Source of the DNA: Siphonodentalium dalli
Taxonomy: Eukaryota; Mollusca; Scaphopoda; Gadilida; Siphonodentaliidae
Direction of reading: 5' to 3'
Length of the DNA stretch: 64,000 nt
Assembly: GCA_032622095.1 (NCBI GenBank)
Contig: CP136068.1
Span: forward strand, 127,167,989 to 127,231,988
Translations under genes and position numbers: made by a program
Notes under the pieces: generated by a model
The model's database searches: none
Told to the model about the DNA's origin: nothing
Seen by the model: the letters and a program-made list of their open reading frames with translations, nothing else
Part shown: positions 21,001 through 36,000 of the stretch, one piece after another
Position numbering within the stretch: position 1 is the stretch's first letter
Layout of the letters: each line of letters begins with the position of its first letter

Positions 21001-24000
21001 TTAGACCGATCGGATTTCGCCATTTTTGCTGGAAAACCCCATGCTAAATATAGAAACACAGACCAGTACCCAGCCGGCGACAGTCAGAAAGGAAGTATGA
21101 CTGGTTTGCCCTGGTAGAGATTTATAGTTATTGACTAGGCAGTCCTACATGAAGGATTCTGATGCAACATTGAAATCTCTTTTTAAATCGCAGAAAGTAC
21201 TGAATAGTTTTCGTGAACATTTTTGAGGGATGCGGTGTAGGCATGGTCATATCTCTCGATGCCAGCTGTCGATTTCTTGGCTATTGGTTGACAGGTAGAT
21301 CATGCCATGAATCTCTACTCTGGCTAACGCCCATAGAAATCATATTCTACTAGGACAAAATATTGGTACTTTTTGAAGTTTTGACAGGGAACATAAAGTC
21401 CAAAAAATTTTAAACATGGGGATTATATTTCTTGGTTATTATGTGTTCCTTAATAAGTTCCCAAATTCGAAATATGATGATTTAAATGAATTTGTGCCTG
21501 ATTTTGCTTTGCATCGCTTACAATTATGGAATATCTCCACGGTAATTAATTCAATGTTTATTGTGATATCGGCTGACAGATATCACAGAAAAGTATGCAA
21601 TTTTGAGTTGGTACATTCATCTCCAGTGAAGTACATTATTATGGAACAGATAATAACTAAGAAATATTTTCCCCACATTATTTTTTCGACTTTATAAGGT
21701 TCCCTGTCAAAACCACAAAAAGTTCATATGTTTTTACTAGTGGAATATGTACTCTACAGGCGTTAGCCATAGTAGAGATTCATGGCATGATCTAGTTGAC
21801 AGGATGCAGCCGAAAGTAATAAAGAAAATCACGCTATTGAGAAATAACCTTAACCCTTTCATGACTGGAGCTTCCTGCCAGTGCATTCACTAGTATATTA
21901 TATGCGAGTCTCCCATAGGTAGCCTTGTATATATATATATAAGAGAATTCACTGGTTTACAATGTCAAGATTAATGTTATTTGGCCAATGTATTCCCTTA
22001 TATATGCGAGTCTGCCTATGGGAGACTCACATATATAAGAGAATACATTGGCACAGGGTTTCAAAAATTTCAGGAAGCTGCCGTCAAGGGTTAAACATAA
22101 AACAAATTACCTCAAATCGGCGATTATATTCACAAAATTTCTGTACGAGGTAGCCGTAATACAGGTTAAATTTCCTCTCCTGTAGACAGCAGTCTACAAT
22201 GACATGGATAATTTCCCGTTCTTGTTGGTTTTTAAGTCCCAGCCGCAAAAGTTTCTCAAATGCATCGATACAGTCCTGAAAGAGATTGTAGAAATTTTTA
22301 TAAATAATATTTTGGGTAAAATATATGTAAATGAATAGATGCTGAAAGAAATATCTGAGATGCAATTAAAGGTACTCAACCCGTAAAGAGGGTCCCCATC
22401 TCAACAGATTCCAACAACAACAATCCGATCAGAGGGTCCTATATTACTATTTCTTTGGCTTTGGGGGTAAAAATTATTTGATTCGAGTCGAGGAACCCAT
22501 CAAACAAAGCTCAGAGTTAATAGATATTGATTTTTGAAATTTGTTATTAACTCGAGATGAGTACTAATAACTGCCGTAATCTGCTCTGGATGTGTACTCC
22601 AAATCTATTCAAACAGACAAGGATGGATAACTCTAAAATCAAGTGGTAATTTTAACGCAATTTTGACTGAGTTCTGGGCCAGAGAGTATTCCCGATAATG
22701 AAAAATAATAGATTTCTAAAATCGATATCTAACAAATCTGAGCTTTGATGGGTGACTTCCTCGACTCGAATCAAATATTTTTGACCCCCGAAGCCATTGA
22801 AATAGTAATTGAGAGGAGTTTTATCGGGTTGAGTACCTTTAATGACTCAATTATGACATTCCCTCTTTTACGTGAGAATGAATAAACAAGAAGTTGCACC
22901 TCGGGTGTTGGCATACTCCCATGATGCCAAATTGAAACATGTACAGGATGGAAATCAAATTTAAAATAAACAAAATGAAAGTGTCAATGACACTGTAGCT
23001 CAACTTCGGAAGAGGTTAATTTTTTTGCTGAGCATTTAATAGAATGATAGAGAAGAAGGAAAGTAAACTAGAGTTCACCCCGAAAATCCACATGATGTTT
23101 GGTGATGATCGTATGAGGGATGTGGTCTGTTGGGTGCGCCAAAGGATTTAGTCATACAAAGAGTAAATTCCAAGAATTGATGCTGGCGGCCATGTTTTTC
23201 AATGAATTTCAGTCAAAATAGGAGGCTCCCATCTAGAGGTCACCCCGAAGATCCATATGAAGTCTGGTGATGATTGGATAAGGGATGTGGTCTGTAGGGT
23301 GCGCCAAAGGATTTAGTCATACAAAGAGTAAATTCCAAGATGGCTGCTGACGGCCATATTTTTCAACGAATTTCAGTCAAAATACGAGGCTCTCATCTAG
23401 AGGTGATCCCGATGATCCAAATGAAGTTTGGTGATCATCAGATGAAGAATGTGGTCTGTAGGGTGTGCCAAAGGATTTAGTCATGTGTAAAGTAAAATAC
23501 AAGATGGCTGCCGGCAACATGTTTTTCATCAAACATTTTTCAAATTTTATAGCTCCCATCTAGAGGTGATTCTAAGCATGCCTGTATATTTTCAAATCAA
23601 TTCTCCAATAAATGCGGGCTCCAGGGTGTGCCGATGGATTAAAATGTGAAATTCAAGATGGCTGCTGGCGGCCATGTTTTTTAACAAATTCATATGAAGT
23701 TTGGTGACGATCGGATGAGAGATGTGACCTGTAGGGTATGCTAACGAAATTGTTTTACAGACATATGCATGCACATATGCCCGGATGGACTTAGGGTATA
23801 AAGTAGGGCTATAATAGTCCACTTGACTGCAACTTGTGGATTCTGATCACTAAAATGGCCAATGACATGCCATACATCATGTTGATGATATCGGACAGGT
23901 TTACTTTAACTCTTTTGATGCCTCCCGGAACCAAAACAGATGTGTTAGGCCAAAAAAAAAAAGTGTTTTGGTTCTCGGGCAATTTATTTTTCAAATCAAT

Positions 24001-27000
24001 GAGGGAGGGAGGGTTTTATTTTTATTTTTTATTTTTTTCTGCGCATAGTAAGCATGGACAAAGATACCTTCCTCTGTCTAGTAATAACCAGAAAGGTAGA
24101 GGAAACTGTTATGCATATAAACTCATTTAGTCTTATATAAAAATGACATTGTACTACCAGTGTATGACTGGGATTACCTAACAATATATAATGCCCCTGA
24201 CATTAACTACTGTTATTGTTGTCTAAAAACTGATAGTTATTGTTGTCTAAAAACTGATAACTCCCCATTCTAATATGTGATCCTGAATTTAGTCCTGTGC
24301 CTTTCAATTGTATAAAGTTACAATTAGTGTAAGTTGTTCACAATGACTAATTGTAAGAAGAGCATGAGGATCAGCTAATCATTTTCTTAATTGTAGTCAT
24401 CTACTTTATGTTGTAAGCCTGCAAGTCACTTTTTAACACATTACTTGTTAGAGCTCAATGCACACTAATATTCAACACATATCTGCTATGGACATGTTGA
24501 TTAAATCCCCAAAAAAAAAAAAAAAAAGTTTTTTTTTTTCAAATTTTTTTTTTCGTAAGTTTTTTTGTCGTAACATCGGGCATTGCAATAAAAAGGCCTA
24601 ATGCGGCCCTTTTTATTCAATGCGGCGGTGCCTGAGAACCAAAACCTTTTTTTTTTTTGGCCTTACCCCAGTGCCATGATATTGGAATAAGCTGGGAATT
24701 GCTTGGAATTATATACATTGGCAGCTACAGATAACTTGCAATACTGCATGTTTGGCATCAAAAGAGTTAAATTAAAGGGACCCAAGGCACTCACAGTGGG
24801 TAACTGTGTAAAAAATATAAAAGTCTGTACAAATATCACTAATATGATGCTGATCTCACAATACACATGTACTAGTATATTTTCAGATTTTAATTTACAC
24901 CTGGTATCACTAGTCACATGAAATACAATACAGTAATGCCATAAATAATCGACTCCTTAACCACAGCAGAATTATGGGTAATTTTTCAGGATTTAGTCGG
25001 AAATATGGCTTGTTGCCATTCATCAGAAAGCTTTCCGATGAATGGCAACAAGCCATATTTCCAACTAAATCCTGAAAAATTACCCATAATTATGATGTGG
25101 TTAAGGAGTTGAATATTTATGGCATTACTGTATATATGTTAGATACCTGTCCACTTGTAACAATGGACAGAAAATTAAAATATATGTACTCATAATAGCT
25201 TGGGACTGGACAATGTAATAATTATCCGATATTGGAAAAGTTCTGTGTCTTATTTTGTCACATTTTTATTTGCCACAAATATTGGAAATTGGTCTCAGAT
25301 TTTACAATTTATGGCAATCTGTTGGCAAGTTACATGGGAGTATAACTATGTTATTAGTTACAACTAACATCATCTATTCATGACTCATGTATTTATTTCA
25401 ATAAATCCATGGTTAACAAGGCATTATGCTAAAATATGAGAAACTAAATTATTTAACTTTGATGCAAAATCGAAAAGGAAGTTATACTGTTCATTCAAAA
25501 ATCAGGACTGTCTGCTTGTAAAACTAAGCAGACAGAAACTATTTAACCCTTTCAGTGCCAAGTCCGATTTTTGTATCAACCCATATTTCCTTGATCATTT
25601 TTCAAATTTATTGATTATAATAATGTGATACATTGATGGAAAGAGCTCTTAGAGTAATATACAATGTAGATCAGATTGGCCATGTGTTCAGGTGTTGATC
25701 GGATTGCATGATGTAAGGCTGATACTATGAATAGAAAAAAACTAATCACACATGACTATTCATCGATAGTAGGGCAGTAGGAATTTATCGGAAATAGTAT
25801 AGCACTGTGTAGCCAATCAGAATGTAAGAAAGTCACATGAGATATAATATACTTTGAAAGTTGGGCAACAGGATTTTATTGGAAATAGTATTTTGCACCA
25901 TGTAGCCAATCAGGACTTGAGAAGGTGACATTAGATCTTATACAGTAATGCCCCCAAATAATCGACTCCTTAACCACAGCAGAATTATGGGTAACTTTTC
26001 AGGATTTAGTCAGAAATATGGCTTGTCGCCATTCATCGGAAAGCTCTCACTGAGAGCTTTCCGATGAATATTTCTGACTAAATCATATAAGTTACCCATA
26101 ATTCTGCTGTGGTTAAGGAGTCGATTATTTAGGGCATTACTGTAGTTAAACACTGACCTCACTTGTCATTAGAATATAGAATATGTTCTTCCTTGTGTCG
26201 GTGTTCATTCTCTGTTTACGAGCAAGGTCAATCAATTTAGAACTGACCTCTCCTACAGCTGACACTGGGATCTCCTTCCCTACAAAAGAGAAAGCAGTCC
26301 TTGTTATTGACACACATGAGCCCATTAATGTCAAGATTCCCAAACACAGGGTTCATGCTGTCATAGGCCAAATTGGCCATTTTTTTCTTCTTTCGAAAAG
26401 AGATACAGTAATGCTCTAATTAATCGACCTAAATCCTGAAAAGTTACCCATAATTGTGCTGTGGTTAAGAGGTCAATTAATTAGAGCATTACTGTACCTG
26501 GACAACCAGTGGAGGTATTATTTAATTATTTCTCGATAGTTATGGGACTTGGACCATTGGGTTCATAATAGGTTAGCTTTACGATAACGGCAACTACACC
26601 ATGACTGAATGGCAAATACACCGCGGCCCAACTGTAGTTAGCCGGTGGAGCCGCGGTGTAGTTGCATTTCGGCCGCGGTGGCGACGCTAACCGCACCGCG
26701 GTTAAGTGGACACTTGTTTTGTCCAGCAGGGTATTTAAACAAATTGAGCAAGGAATTCAATCCAAAATTTTTTTTTTAAGAGAGAATATTTTTTTTTTTT
26801 TTATTATTATTATTTTTTTTTAAGAGTGAATATTTTTTTTAACTCGATCTGTCTTTTGTGCTGAGAAATTCATATACGAAATTTGGTTCTGATCAGATAG
26901 AAAATATTTGAGTTATCGCACCATGCGTAAATTGTCTATGGACAGACAGACGGACCAATGACAAGTGGTTAATCCGGACATCGACACTATGTTTACCATA

Positions 27001-30000
27001 CTATGGTATGGGTAAAATCACAGTCCCTAGGAATCACTGTTAGTTGAATAAAATATTATTTAATAATATTAAATCAATATATTATAGTTAGTTATTATAT
27101 TAATATTAAGACCAGTTTGGCAAGTAAAAATTTTGTGTTCTGCATTTTCATTGGTAGATGATTGGAACGAAATTACAAGAGTACAAATTTTTATGCCACA
27201 CAAACATTCTCGCTTTCTGAGTTTATATCATCATATTCCGTATTTTTTTCTTGAAACGCTGGTGTATTCAGATTGTTTCTATCTTTACCCACTTACCAGA
27301 AAAATGTCTGTTAGTTCCTCGAATATTCATTCAAGTCCAACTCTCGGGGATTCCTAATCATTTCTGAGAAAACCACCCAATCTGTAAATAGTTCGTTCGC
27401 GTATAGCCAACCGGTGATAATCCGAATAAAAGGGATTACGGATGTGAGTAAACAGACGTCGGGTGTGTTAAAACTGGCTCTGTTGTACACTACTAAGTAC
27501 ACATTTTAACTCATTCTCATTACTAGAGAAATGTAGAAATGACCTTCTCAAACTAATATATCTATATATTTTCAAGTAGGGCCCTGGGGGTGGTTGATAT
27601 CTTGAGATGTGAAAGCAAATTTTATATTCCAAGCTCCAAGTTAACACCGCATCTCAAGAATGGCAATGGGAGATAACTCGTGCTGGGTTTGGCTGCAAAA
27701 GTAATGTGTAATAGGGAACTGGATTGATAACTTCCCGTTTTAAACAATTTTGCAGAATTACGTCACTTGATAATTTAGCCGACAGTTATTCAATGTGAAT
27801 ATTGGATGGAAAATTACGATTTATGTACAACTCAGACAAGGTACAGTTGATATGACCCGACGAGCACATTAAGAACAATTAACTTAATTGTCACATGTCA
27901 AATGTGGGGAGATAAATGCATTTTTTTCGAACGAAAAATCGAATTGTTCGTTTTAGTGATAGAGCACAGGGGGTGGTCTGCAGCCAATGAGGTGATGATT
28001 TACATAATAACAAAATCTGAAGTTGCCTAACTGTAGCTTATATCTATATAGTAGAGGTAATATATCTAGATCTATTTGTTATATTTTAATCAAATTTAAT
28101 ATTACATGGACAGTGATTCCTAGGACTGTGGTAAAATGCATAAAAATGTAGCTCAATCGGGCTATGATAGACAAAATGAGCTACGAAGCTCGTTTTGAAT
28201 GTGCAGCCCTAAAAATTAGCAATGCCGTGGAAAAAGCCGTGGCAACAAATTGGCATCTAAAATTGCCACAGCATTAAATTTGCAGTGGGACATTTTTCCT
28301 AATTTTTCCTAATTTCGAGGGCTGAATGTGTGCCGACCTGTAGGCTGTACATAATAATTATAAAGTATAAGTCATATACTATAGTCTATAGTGACAGTCT
28401 GGATCACACTGATCTGAATCTTATACGGCACAGTATCCTTTCACAGTTTCATACGTATAAGTGCCGGGTAGAGGAGTTTAGCCTGTAGGTGTTGGAGCCT
28501 GCAGGACTGATGATGTAGAGTCCAGCGCTGTGATGTCGTCCTGGTCGAGCACATTCCACTCCCGGACGGTCCTCGGAAAGAATGAGTTGTTGTATTCCGG
28601 ACAACCGTGGTCGAACAGTTCAAACGGATTTGAGTTGTTTCTTACTTTCATACTTACTACTTAGGTTCTTCCATGATATCGAAGAAATGATGGCCCAACA
28701 AGTATTTCTCCATTTTGTGCCTAACACTAAGAGGAGTACACTTGTCAACATATTCCATAGCATGGTTCAGCAATACATGCACTTTTCCCCCTGACTCCTC
28801 ATGTTTCAAAACTCCGCTATATATATTTCAGATAGTAGAGTTATCCCTCTTTGCCAGAACTGACATCGAGTACACCATATCCAGAACCGAGATCGAGTAC
28901 ATACCCAAAGATTACTATGAGTGTATTTGAGCAAAAAGCTGTAGCTGGCTGTAGCCGTGGCCGGCTGTGGCTTATAAGACATGCGCAGTAGAAAGCTACG
29001 GCGGGCAGGGAAATACATGTAAATGGCGACAATCACTAAACATTGTACTCCGACTCTGATATGGGATTTTCCATCAGGGAGATATTTTTTTAATACTGCT
29101 CCCTCCGTGGGGACACATAATTGTCATTCCCATTTTGTTAGCATCAAACTAGATATTTTATATCTATGATATATTTCTTGTTTGGTGATTAATTAAACTT
29201 ATTTCGTAAAAATATATATAATTATATCTTGTTTGCATATGCCGATTTAGAGAACGAGATATAATCACATATCATACTCTTTTAAATATCAGATTTATGG
29301 AGGCATGAACTCAGTACGAGTGTTAATTGCTTCAAATGTGCTTTCATTAGCGGGCGAGACCATTGGTGAATTGATATAGCAACATAATGCCAACATTATG
29401 GCGGTATAATATTATCCATCAGCCACATTCCAAGTTCGGAGTAGCGGTACAATATAACAATAACATGATTTTTGAGGGCGTTATGGTTTATTAACGGCCC
29501 GGCTGGAATGATTAACAGCCCAAGGGCCTATTAGCGGCCCGAGACGAAGTCGAGGGACGCTAATAGGCCCGAGGGCTGTTAATCATTCCAGAGGGCCGTT
29601 AATAAACCATAATGCCCGATGAAATCATGTTATTACTATTATTACCACAGTTTTGGACATTTGACCCATTTGAGGATTTAGTGAAATAATGAAGTAGATT
29701 AAGAGAGAAATATTTTCAAGAACATTTAAATTTGATATCATTTGACTTGTCAGCTGACACGGACTGACGGAGTCTCGAAAATAGGACGGGAAAAACCAGC
29801 ATTGGAGACGAGTAACAACCAATGAGAGGTTGACAGCTAAAATTATCAATGCATACTTACGCTTGATACAATAATTCAATTATATAGCGTGAATTCCAAT
29901 CATAAAACCACTATAGTGTCGAGAAATTAGGATGCATCTTCCCATTATTTTCTTGAAATAAACACGCCAGATCGGAAGTTGAAGGGACGTAACTCTCGCG

Positions 30001-33000
30001 ATAATAAACGAGGGGGGGGGGGGGGGGGGGGGTGAGGGGAGGGAGGGGTATGGTTGTGTATGTAAGCAGGACTATGCACTGATGCCATGCCTGTACGTAA
30101 CAGCTAGTTAACAGTGTATGCAGTGCAATTTACCACCCAGAGGTTGATTTTATTTTTTTAATTTGGATAGAATTTTGCAGTACTGGGTAGATTATGTATA
30201 GGATTCCCTACCAGTACCAATACATGTTTTTTCATTGTAAATAGGTTAGCAGAATTGCGATTGGAATCCAGTTAAACTGAGCCCTGCCACCCGACAGCCT
30301 GTTATCTCATCAGTCTCTCCACTTCCGATGTGGCTTCCGTTGCCTTTGATGTCTAGCCGAGATTTGTTTTACTTCATGCAATAGTTACTGTCACAGCATA
30401 TGTGCAGTTTGCAGACAAATCGGGCTCATAGGCAATTCTGGGTAGTATTTAATAGTAAGGGCATGTGTATAACTACATCAAGACGAATTAGAGCAGGAGT
30501 ATTTCCCTTAAAACACTGACAGTTTATATGTGTGTTCAGAGTGGATGTAATGTAGTCATCCTAGTTTCGCATAAATTTATCACTTGTTTACCTGGATGTA
30601 ATTTAGGGCACATATATGAATGATTAATCAACTAACCGTCAACTATAATGGTCAATTAGTCAATTCTGAAAACTAATAGTCGAGGCAACCCTAGATGTAT
30701 CCCATGTAAAAATTGGTTCAGGAGAACTCCGGTCATGAGCACAGGTCTGATGCAAACAGGCTTTTATTTTTCACTCGTTCGACATGCTGTCCATTTCTAC
30801 TTTGTCAACTACTCGGTTTTGATACAGAATCGCACCTCAAAGACACTTTCAACAATAAGTAGTATATATATTATGCATCATTAGAAGCAAAATTGTTTAC
30901 TGACGCACTCAAATAAATCATGCCACATAACTGCCCCATATATCTCGTATTTATTGAGTGATCAACTTAATTCCAAAAACAGCCATCTTGTGCGAGTCTA
31001 CCTTGAGTACTATTTATAGTTCAGACCTCATAATTGGCTACGGCAATCAGCAATGCCACAGCAATTTGCCGAAGCAAACTGGGCCATGGAAAAGGGTTGC
31101 TGTAGCCGATTGCCGAAGCCAAAATATCTGAATTAAGAGGGCTGAAAGTTCATACGCAACAAAATATATTAATATAAATAGTTAGAAAAAATTAAATAAA
31201 CACACAAAGATTGATATGATTGTCAATTTATAAACATACATATGGACAAGAATATAACTTCATACTACTTCGATAGATATTTGATTTATATTTGATTAAT
31301 GATAAAATAGCATTAAGTTACTCCAAAATGGCGATAGAAGTTGAGAATGTTTATAATTTCCAGGTTGTGAAATATAATTTTTCAATAAATACGAGAGGTA
31401 TGTGGCCGTTATGTGATGTGATTGGTTTGGGTATGGCTGAGGGAGGTTAAGTGAACAATTTTGAATGGGGATTTCCATGTAAATCTCTGGAGCAAAAGTT
31501 ATGTATGAAGCAGTTGTCCGTAAACCAAAGCAGGCATATCATTGAATATAGTTATAATAACTGGGAGGTGTGCTTGGTAAATTCTAAAATTTTGCAATAA
31601 ATATATTTTTGAGAATTTTGTTCTGGAATTACATCACATGACCTACATTTGAAAAATCAATTTTTAAAATTCAAAAATAAATGCACCAACATTATAATGG
31701 AACAAGTTCCAAGCAGACCCGCCAGATATATACCTGTTGTTTCCATACCACATCAAGTTACACTCAGAACTATGTGCAACTCTAACTTTTGTTCCGCAGA
31801 TTTGCATGGAAATCCCCATTAAAAATTGGTCACTTGACCTCCTCCTTATCCACAAGATGATATCACATACTATGCATTGTATAATAGTGATTATCGGGGG
31901 TTCCATTAATTTTTTCAACCCATTATTTATATTTATATATCACAAGACACCCCTATAATATCATTGAACAAGAGCTACGCTGGGCGTGCAATATACGCCC
32001 TCTCTTGGGTCGGCGGAAACTGGTAAAAAAGGGGCATAACTCTGGTAAAAATTGGCGGACGGAACTCAAATTTGAACTTGACCTGTGTTTTTGTGGGAGA
32101 AAGTAATATACCAAATTATCATTGAATCCGATAAGCTCTAGTAAAGTTATCATCCGGACAACAAATTTCAGGGATTTTCTAAGTCAAATTACGTCAAATA
32201 AGGGGCATAACTCCGGTGAAAATTGGCGGACGGAACCCAAATTCGAACTTGAGCTGTCTTTTCTCCTAATAAACCCACATACCAAATTTGATTGAAATCG
32301 GTTCACTCTAACTAAAGTTATCATCCGGACAACAAATTTCAGGGATTTTCTAAGTCAAATTACGTCAAAAAAGAGGCCATAACTCTCGCAAAAATTATCG
32401 GATTAAAACGAAATTCGGACTTGAGCTGTATTTTGATATATGTAATCCACAAACAAACGGGTTTTGTGTATAAACATTCCAAAATCGAGTTATCATCCGG
32501 AAACCAAAAAACATAAGAAAAACTGAATTTTCTGAGTCGAAAAAGGGGCATAACTCTGCCAAAAATGGTCGGACAGAACCCAAGTTCGAACTTGAACTGT
32601 GTTTTGGTGGGAGAAAGTAATATACCAAATTTGGATTCATTCCGATAAACTATACTAAAGTTATCATCCGGACAACAAATTTCAAGGATTTTCTAAGTCA
32701 AAAAACGTTAAATAAGGGGCATAACTCCGGTGAAAATTGGCGGGCGGAACCCAAATTCGAACTTGAACTTACTTTTCGGCTAATAAACCCACATACCAAA
32801 TTTTACTAATTTTGGTTCACTCTAACTAAAGTTATCATCCGGACAACAGGTTAACGGACGCCCGCCCGGACGCCCGCCCGGACGGACAGACCAATACTAT
32901 AATACGGCCTTTTTTTCAAAAGGGCGTATAAAAATCCATTAGATATTTTCCTATCTCTCACTAGTGAGTAATAGCTGAATGTCTGACAGCGGTAATAACA

Positions 33001-36000
33001 AATGAACGCGTGCTTCCCACCAATTTGGCAGACGCCAATAAAATTAATTTAAATTGATTAGGCGGATTAATACTATTTTAAAAAGCCGCGCATTGCACCA
33101 AAACCAGACAATACAAAATGATTGATTTGTTCATCAAAGTAAAAATCTTGTCCAACTCCGTTGCACTAACAAAAATAGACACAAAGACAAAGAGGCAAAT
33201 TGTGGGACTATATTTTTCGCTGCAATCCTGAGTGCACAATACTGTCGTATACGGTTGTGAATCAAATTTATCAAACTCGTTTCATAAAATGTTATATCCC
33301 AACATAGCTCGTTGGAGATACTCTATATATATCTCGCCATAGAGACTGATTCTGGGATCAGCTGATATTAGTAGTTTTTGCTAGTACATAATTAGGGTAC
33401 TCACAAAATGACTAGTATATACAATGCATAGTGTGTGATACTATTTTATAGTTAAAGTGAACATTTGTACATGTAATAGCGATTTAGTCAGCCATTCATT
33501 GTCGGGCTATAATTTAATCATAAGCTGTCAATCCACGGAATACTGTGAAACAATTGGCTGTCACACAATTTGCGAGATCGGTTATTTCTCGATAACCTAA
33601 ATTTCTTGATTAATGTCCCCGCTACAGAAATGACAGCAGTGTCGAGTGACCACGCATATATCGCGTGCCCAAAAGATGTACCTGGAAACTGTTCGATACT
33701 TCCTATGATTTAACATGAAATTTCGGTGCTGCATCATAATTCCTTCGGTTATGACTGTATTGAAAATAACCGTACTAGATGCTAATATTCAGTGCACAAG
33801 TAACCAGACAAATAAACAACATTTAGCATTGCAATGAAATGAACGTTGAAATTAAAACCAACACGCGTTTCTCTCTCACCGCGGTCAGATATATCATTCC
33901 CACATGCAAGTTGCAGCTGCCCAGTTAATAAAAAATGCTGAATCGACGATGCCATTTCATCAGTCGATGAACACCAGTTTTGATTGACAGGTGTCTCTTT
34001 CAACTTAACGTGTCTTTTTTGTTGGATATAGTATCAATGTTATCTGCACGTTATTCTTCTAACTTCTACTTTTGATGGTTCTCCAGTGAAATGACGGATT
34101 AAATTATAAGAAATAACTCTTGTTTCGATTAAGGTTATGAGTTATAACTGAAAAATTTGAAGATAAATTTTCTATAACTGCGCTATGTGCATTATAGAAT
34201 TTATCTTCAAACTTTTCGGTTATAACTCCATAACCTTAATTGAAACAAGAGTTATTTCTTAAATAAATACGTGAGTTTATTGTTTAAATAAAAATTCAAA
34301 AAATTTTTTTTGGTTCTCAGGCCCCGCCGCATTGAATAAAAAGGGCCGCATTAGGCATTTTTATTGCAATGCCTGATGTTATGACAAAAAAACTTATGAA
34401 AAAAAATAATTTGTTTTTTGGATTTTATCAACATGTCCATAGCAGATACGTGTTCAATATTAGTGTGCATTGAGCTCTAACATGTAATGTATTAAAAAGT
34501 GACTTGCAGGCTTACAACATGAAGTAGATACTACAATTAAGAAAATGATTAGCTGATCCTCATGCTCTTCTTACAATTAGTCATTGTGAACAACTTACAC
34601 TAATTGTAACTTTATACAATAGAAAGGCACAGGACTAAGTTCAGGATCACATATTAGAATGGAGAGGTATCAGTTTTTAGACAACAATAACAGTAGTTAA
34701 TGTCAGGGGCATTATATATTGTTAGGTAATCCCAGTCATACACTGGTAGTACAATGTCATTTTTATATAAGACTAAATGAGTTTATATGCATAACAGTTC
34801 CCTCTACCTTTCTGGTTATTACTAGACAGAGGAAGGTATCTTTGTCCATGCTTACTATGCGCAGAAAAAAAATAAAAAATAAAAATAAAACCCTCCCTCC
34901 CTCATTGATTTGAAAAATAATTTGCCCGAGAACCAAAACACTTTTTTTTTTGGCCTTATTGTGTCAACTGCATAAAATCCACAATAATCAAATGGAATAA
35001 TGTTGTTTAAATAAAAATTCAACTTATAAATCTCAATGCTGTAGAAAGGAAAAAAAGAACTGGCCTACATGGCAAGTATGAAAATGGAGATAATGTGGTC
35101 CATGGATGATAATACATCATCTATTGGGATTACAATGTACCATGAATAAACGTACCATAGAATTTTCGTAACCATTTTCAACTGTGGGTTTGTTAATCCT
35201 TTCTACTGAGAATAGGATTATACCATATAGTTTAGTGGGCGAGATATCTTTGAAGGAGATATTAATTTTTTGGGGGTATGTAACAGTGTACTTGGCGCTC
35301 GAGCATAATATTGTCATTTAAGATATGATATGGCTCAAAGCTAATGATTTCAACCTAGATAGATTGTAATTTCATGAAGGTGTTTCAATAGAACCATACA
35401 AATATGGATATCATTGGAACCGGCTACTTGACCACATTGTGATAGTTTCAGTTATACCCTGTGCCAATGCATTCTCTTATATATGCGAGTCGACCATAGG
35501 TCGCCTCGCATATATAAGAGAATGCATTGGCCTAAAAAAAATCTTTTTTTAACACTTTTTACCATTTTTTCTTACATTCTTTAATAATTTTATAATTTTT
35601 AATGTGTTAAGCCAATGCATTCTCTTATATATGCGAGGCGACCTATGGTCGACTCGCATATATAAGAGAATGCATTGGCACAGGGCCCTTCTGTTGGGTA
35701 AAGGGCTGTATGCATACCTTTGATTGAAGCCGGTTGACTTGCATCAGGTCTGCCATCCCATGCAGCCCCTACGAGCCACCAGCGACCTCGATTCTCTGCA
35801 TTTGACAACTCCGCCAGACCAATATTCAACTGATTACAGCCCAGTGAAGAACCTGTGGATTGAAAATTAAAATAGATAGATAGATATATAATGCCCTAAA
35901 TAATCGACTCCTTAACCACAGCAGAATTATGGGTAACTTTTCAGGATTTAGTCAGAAATATAGCTTTCCGATGAATGGCAACAAGCCATATTTCCGACTA

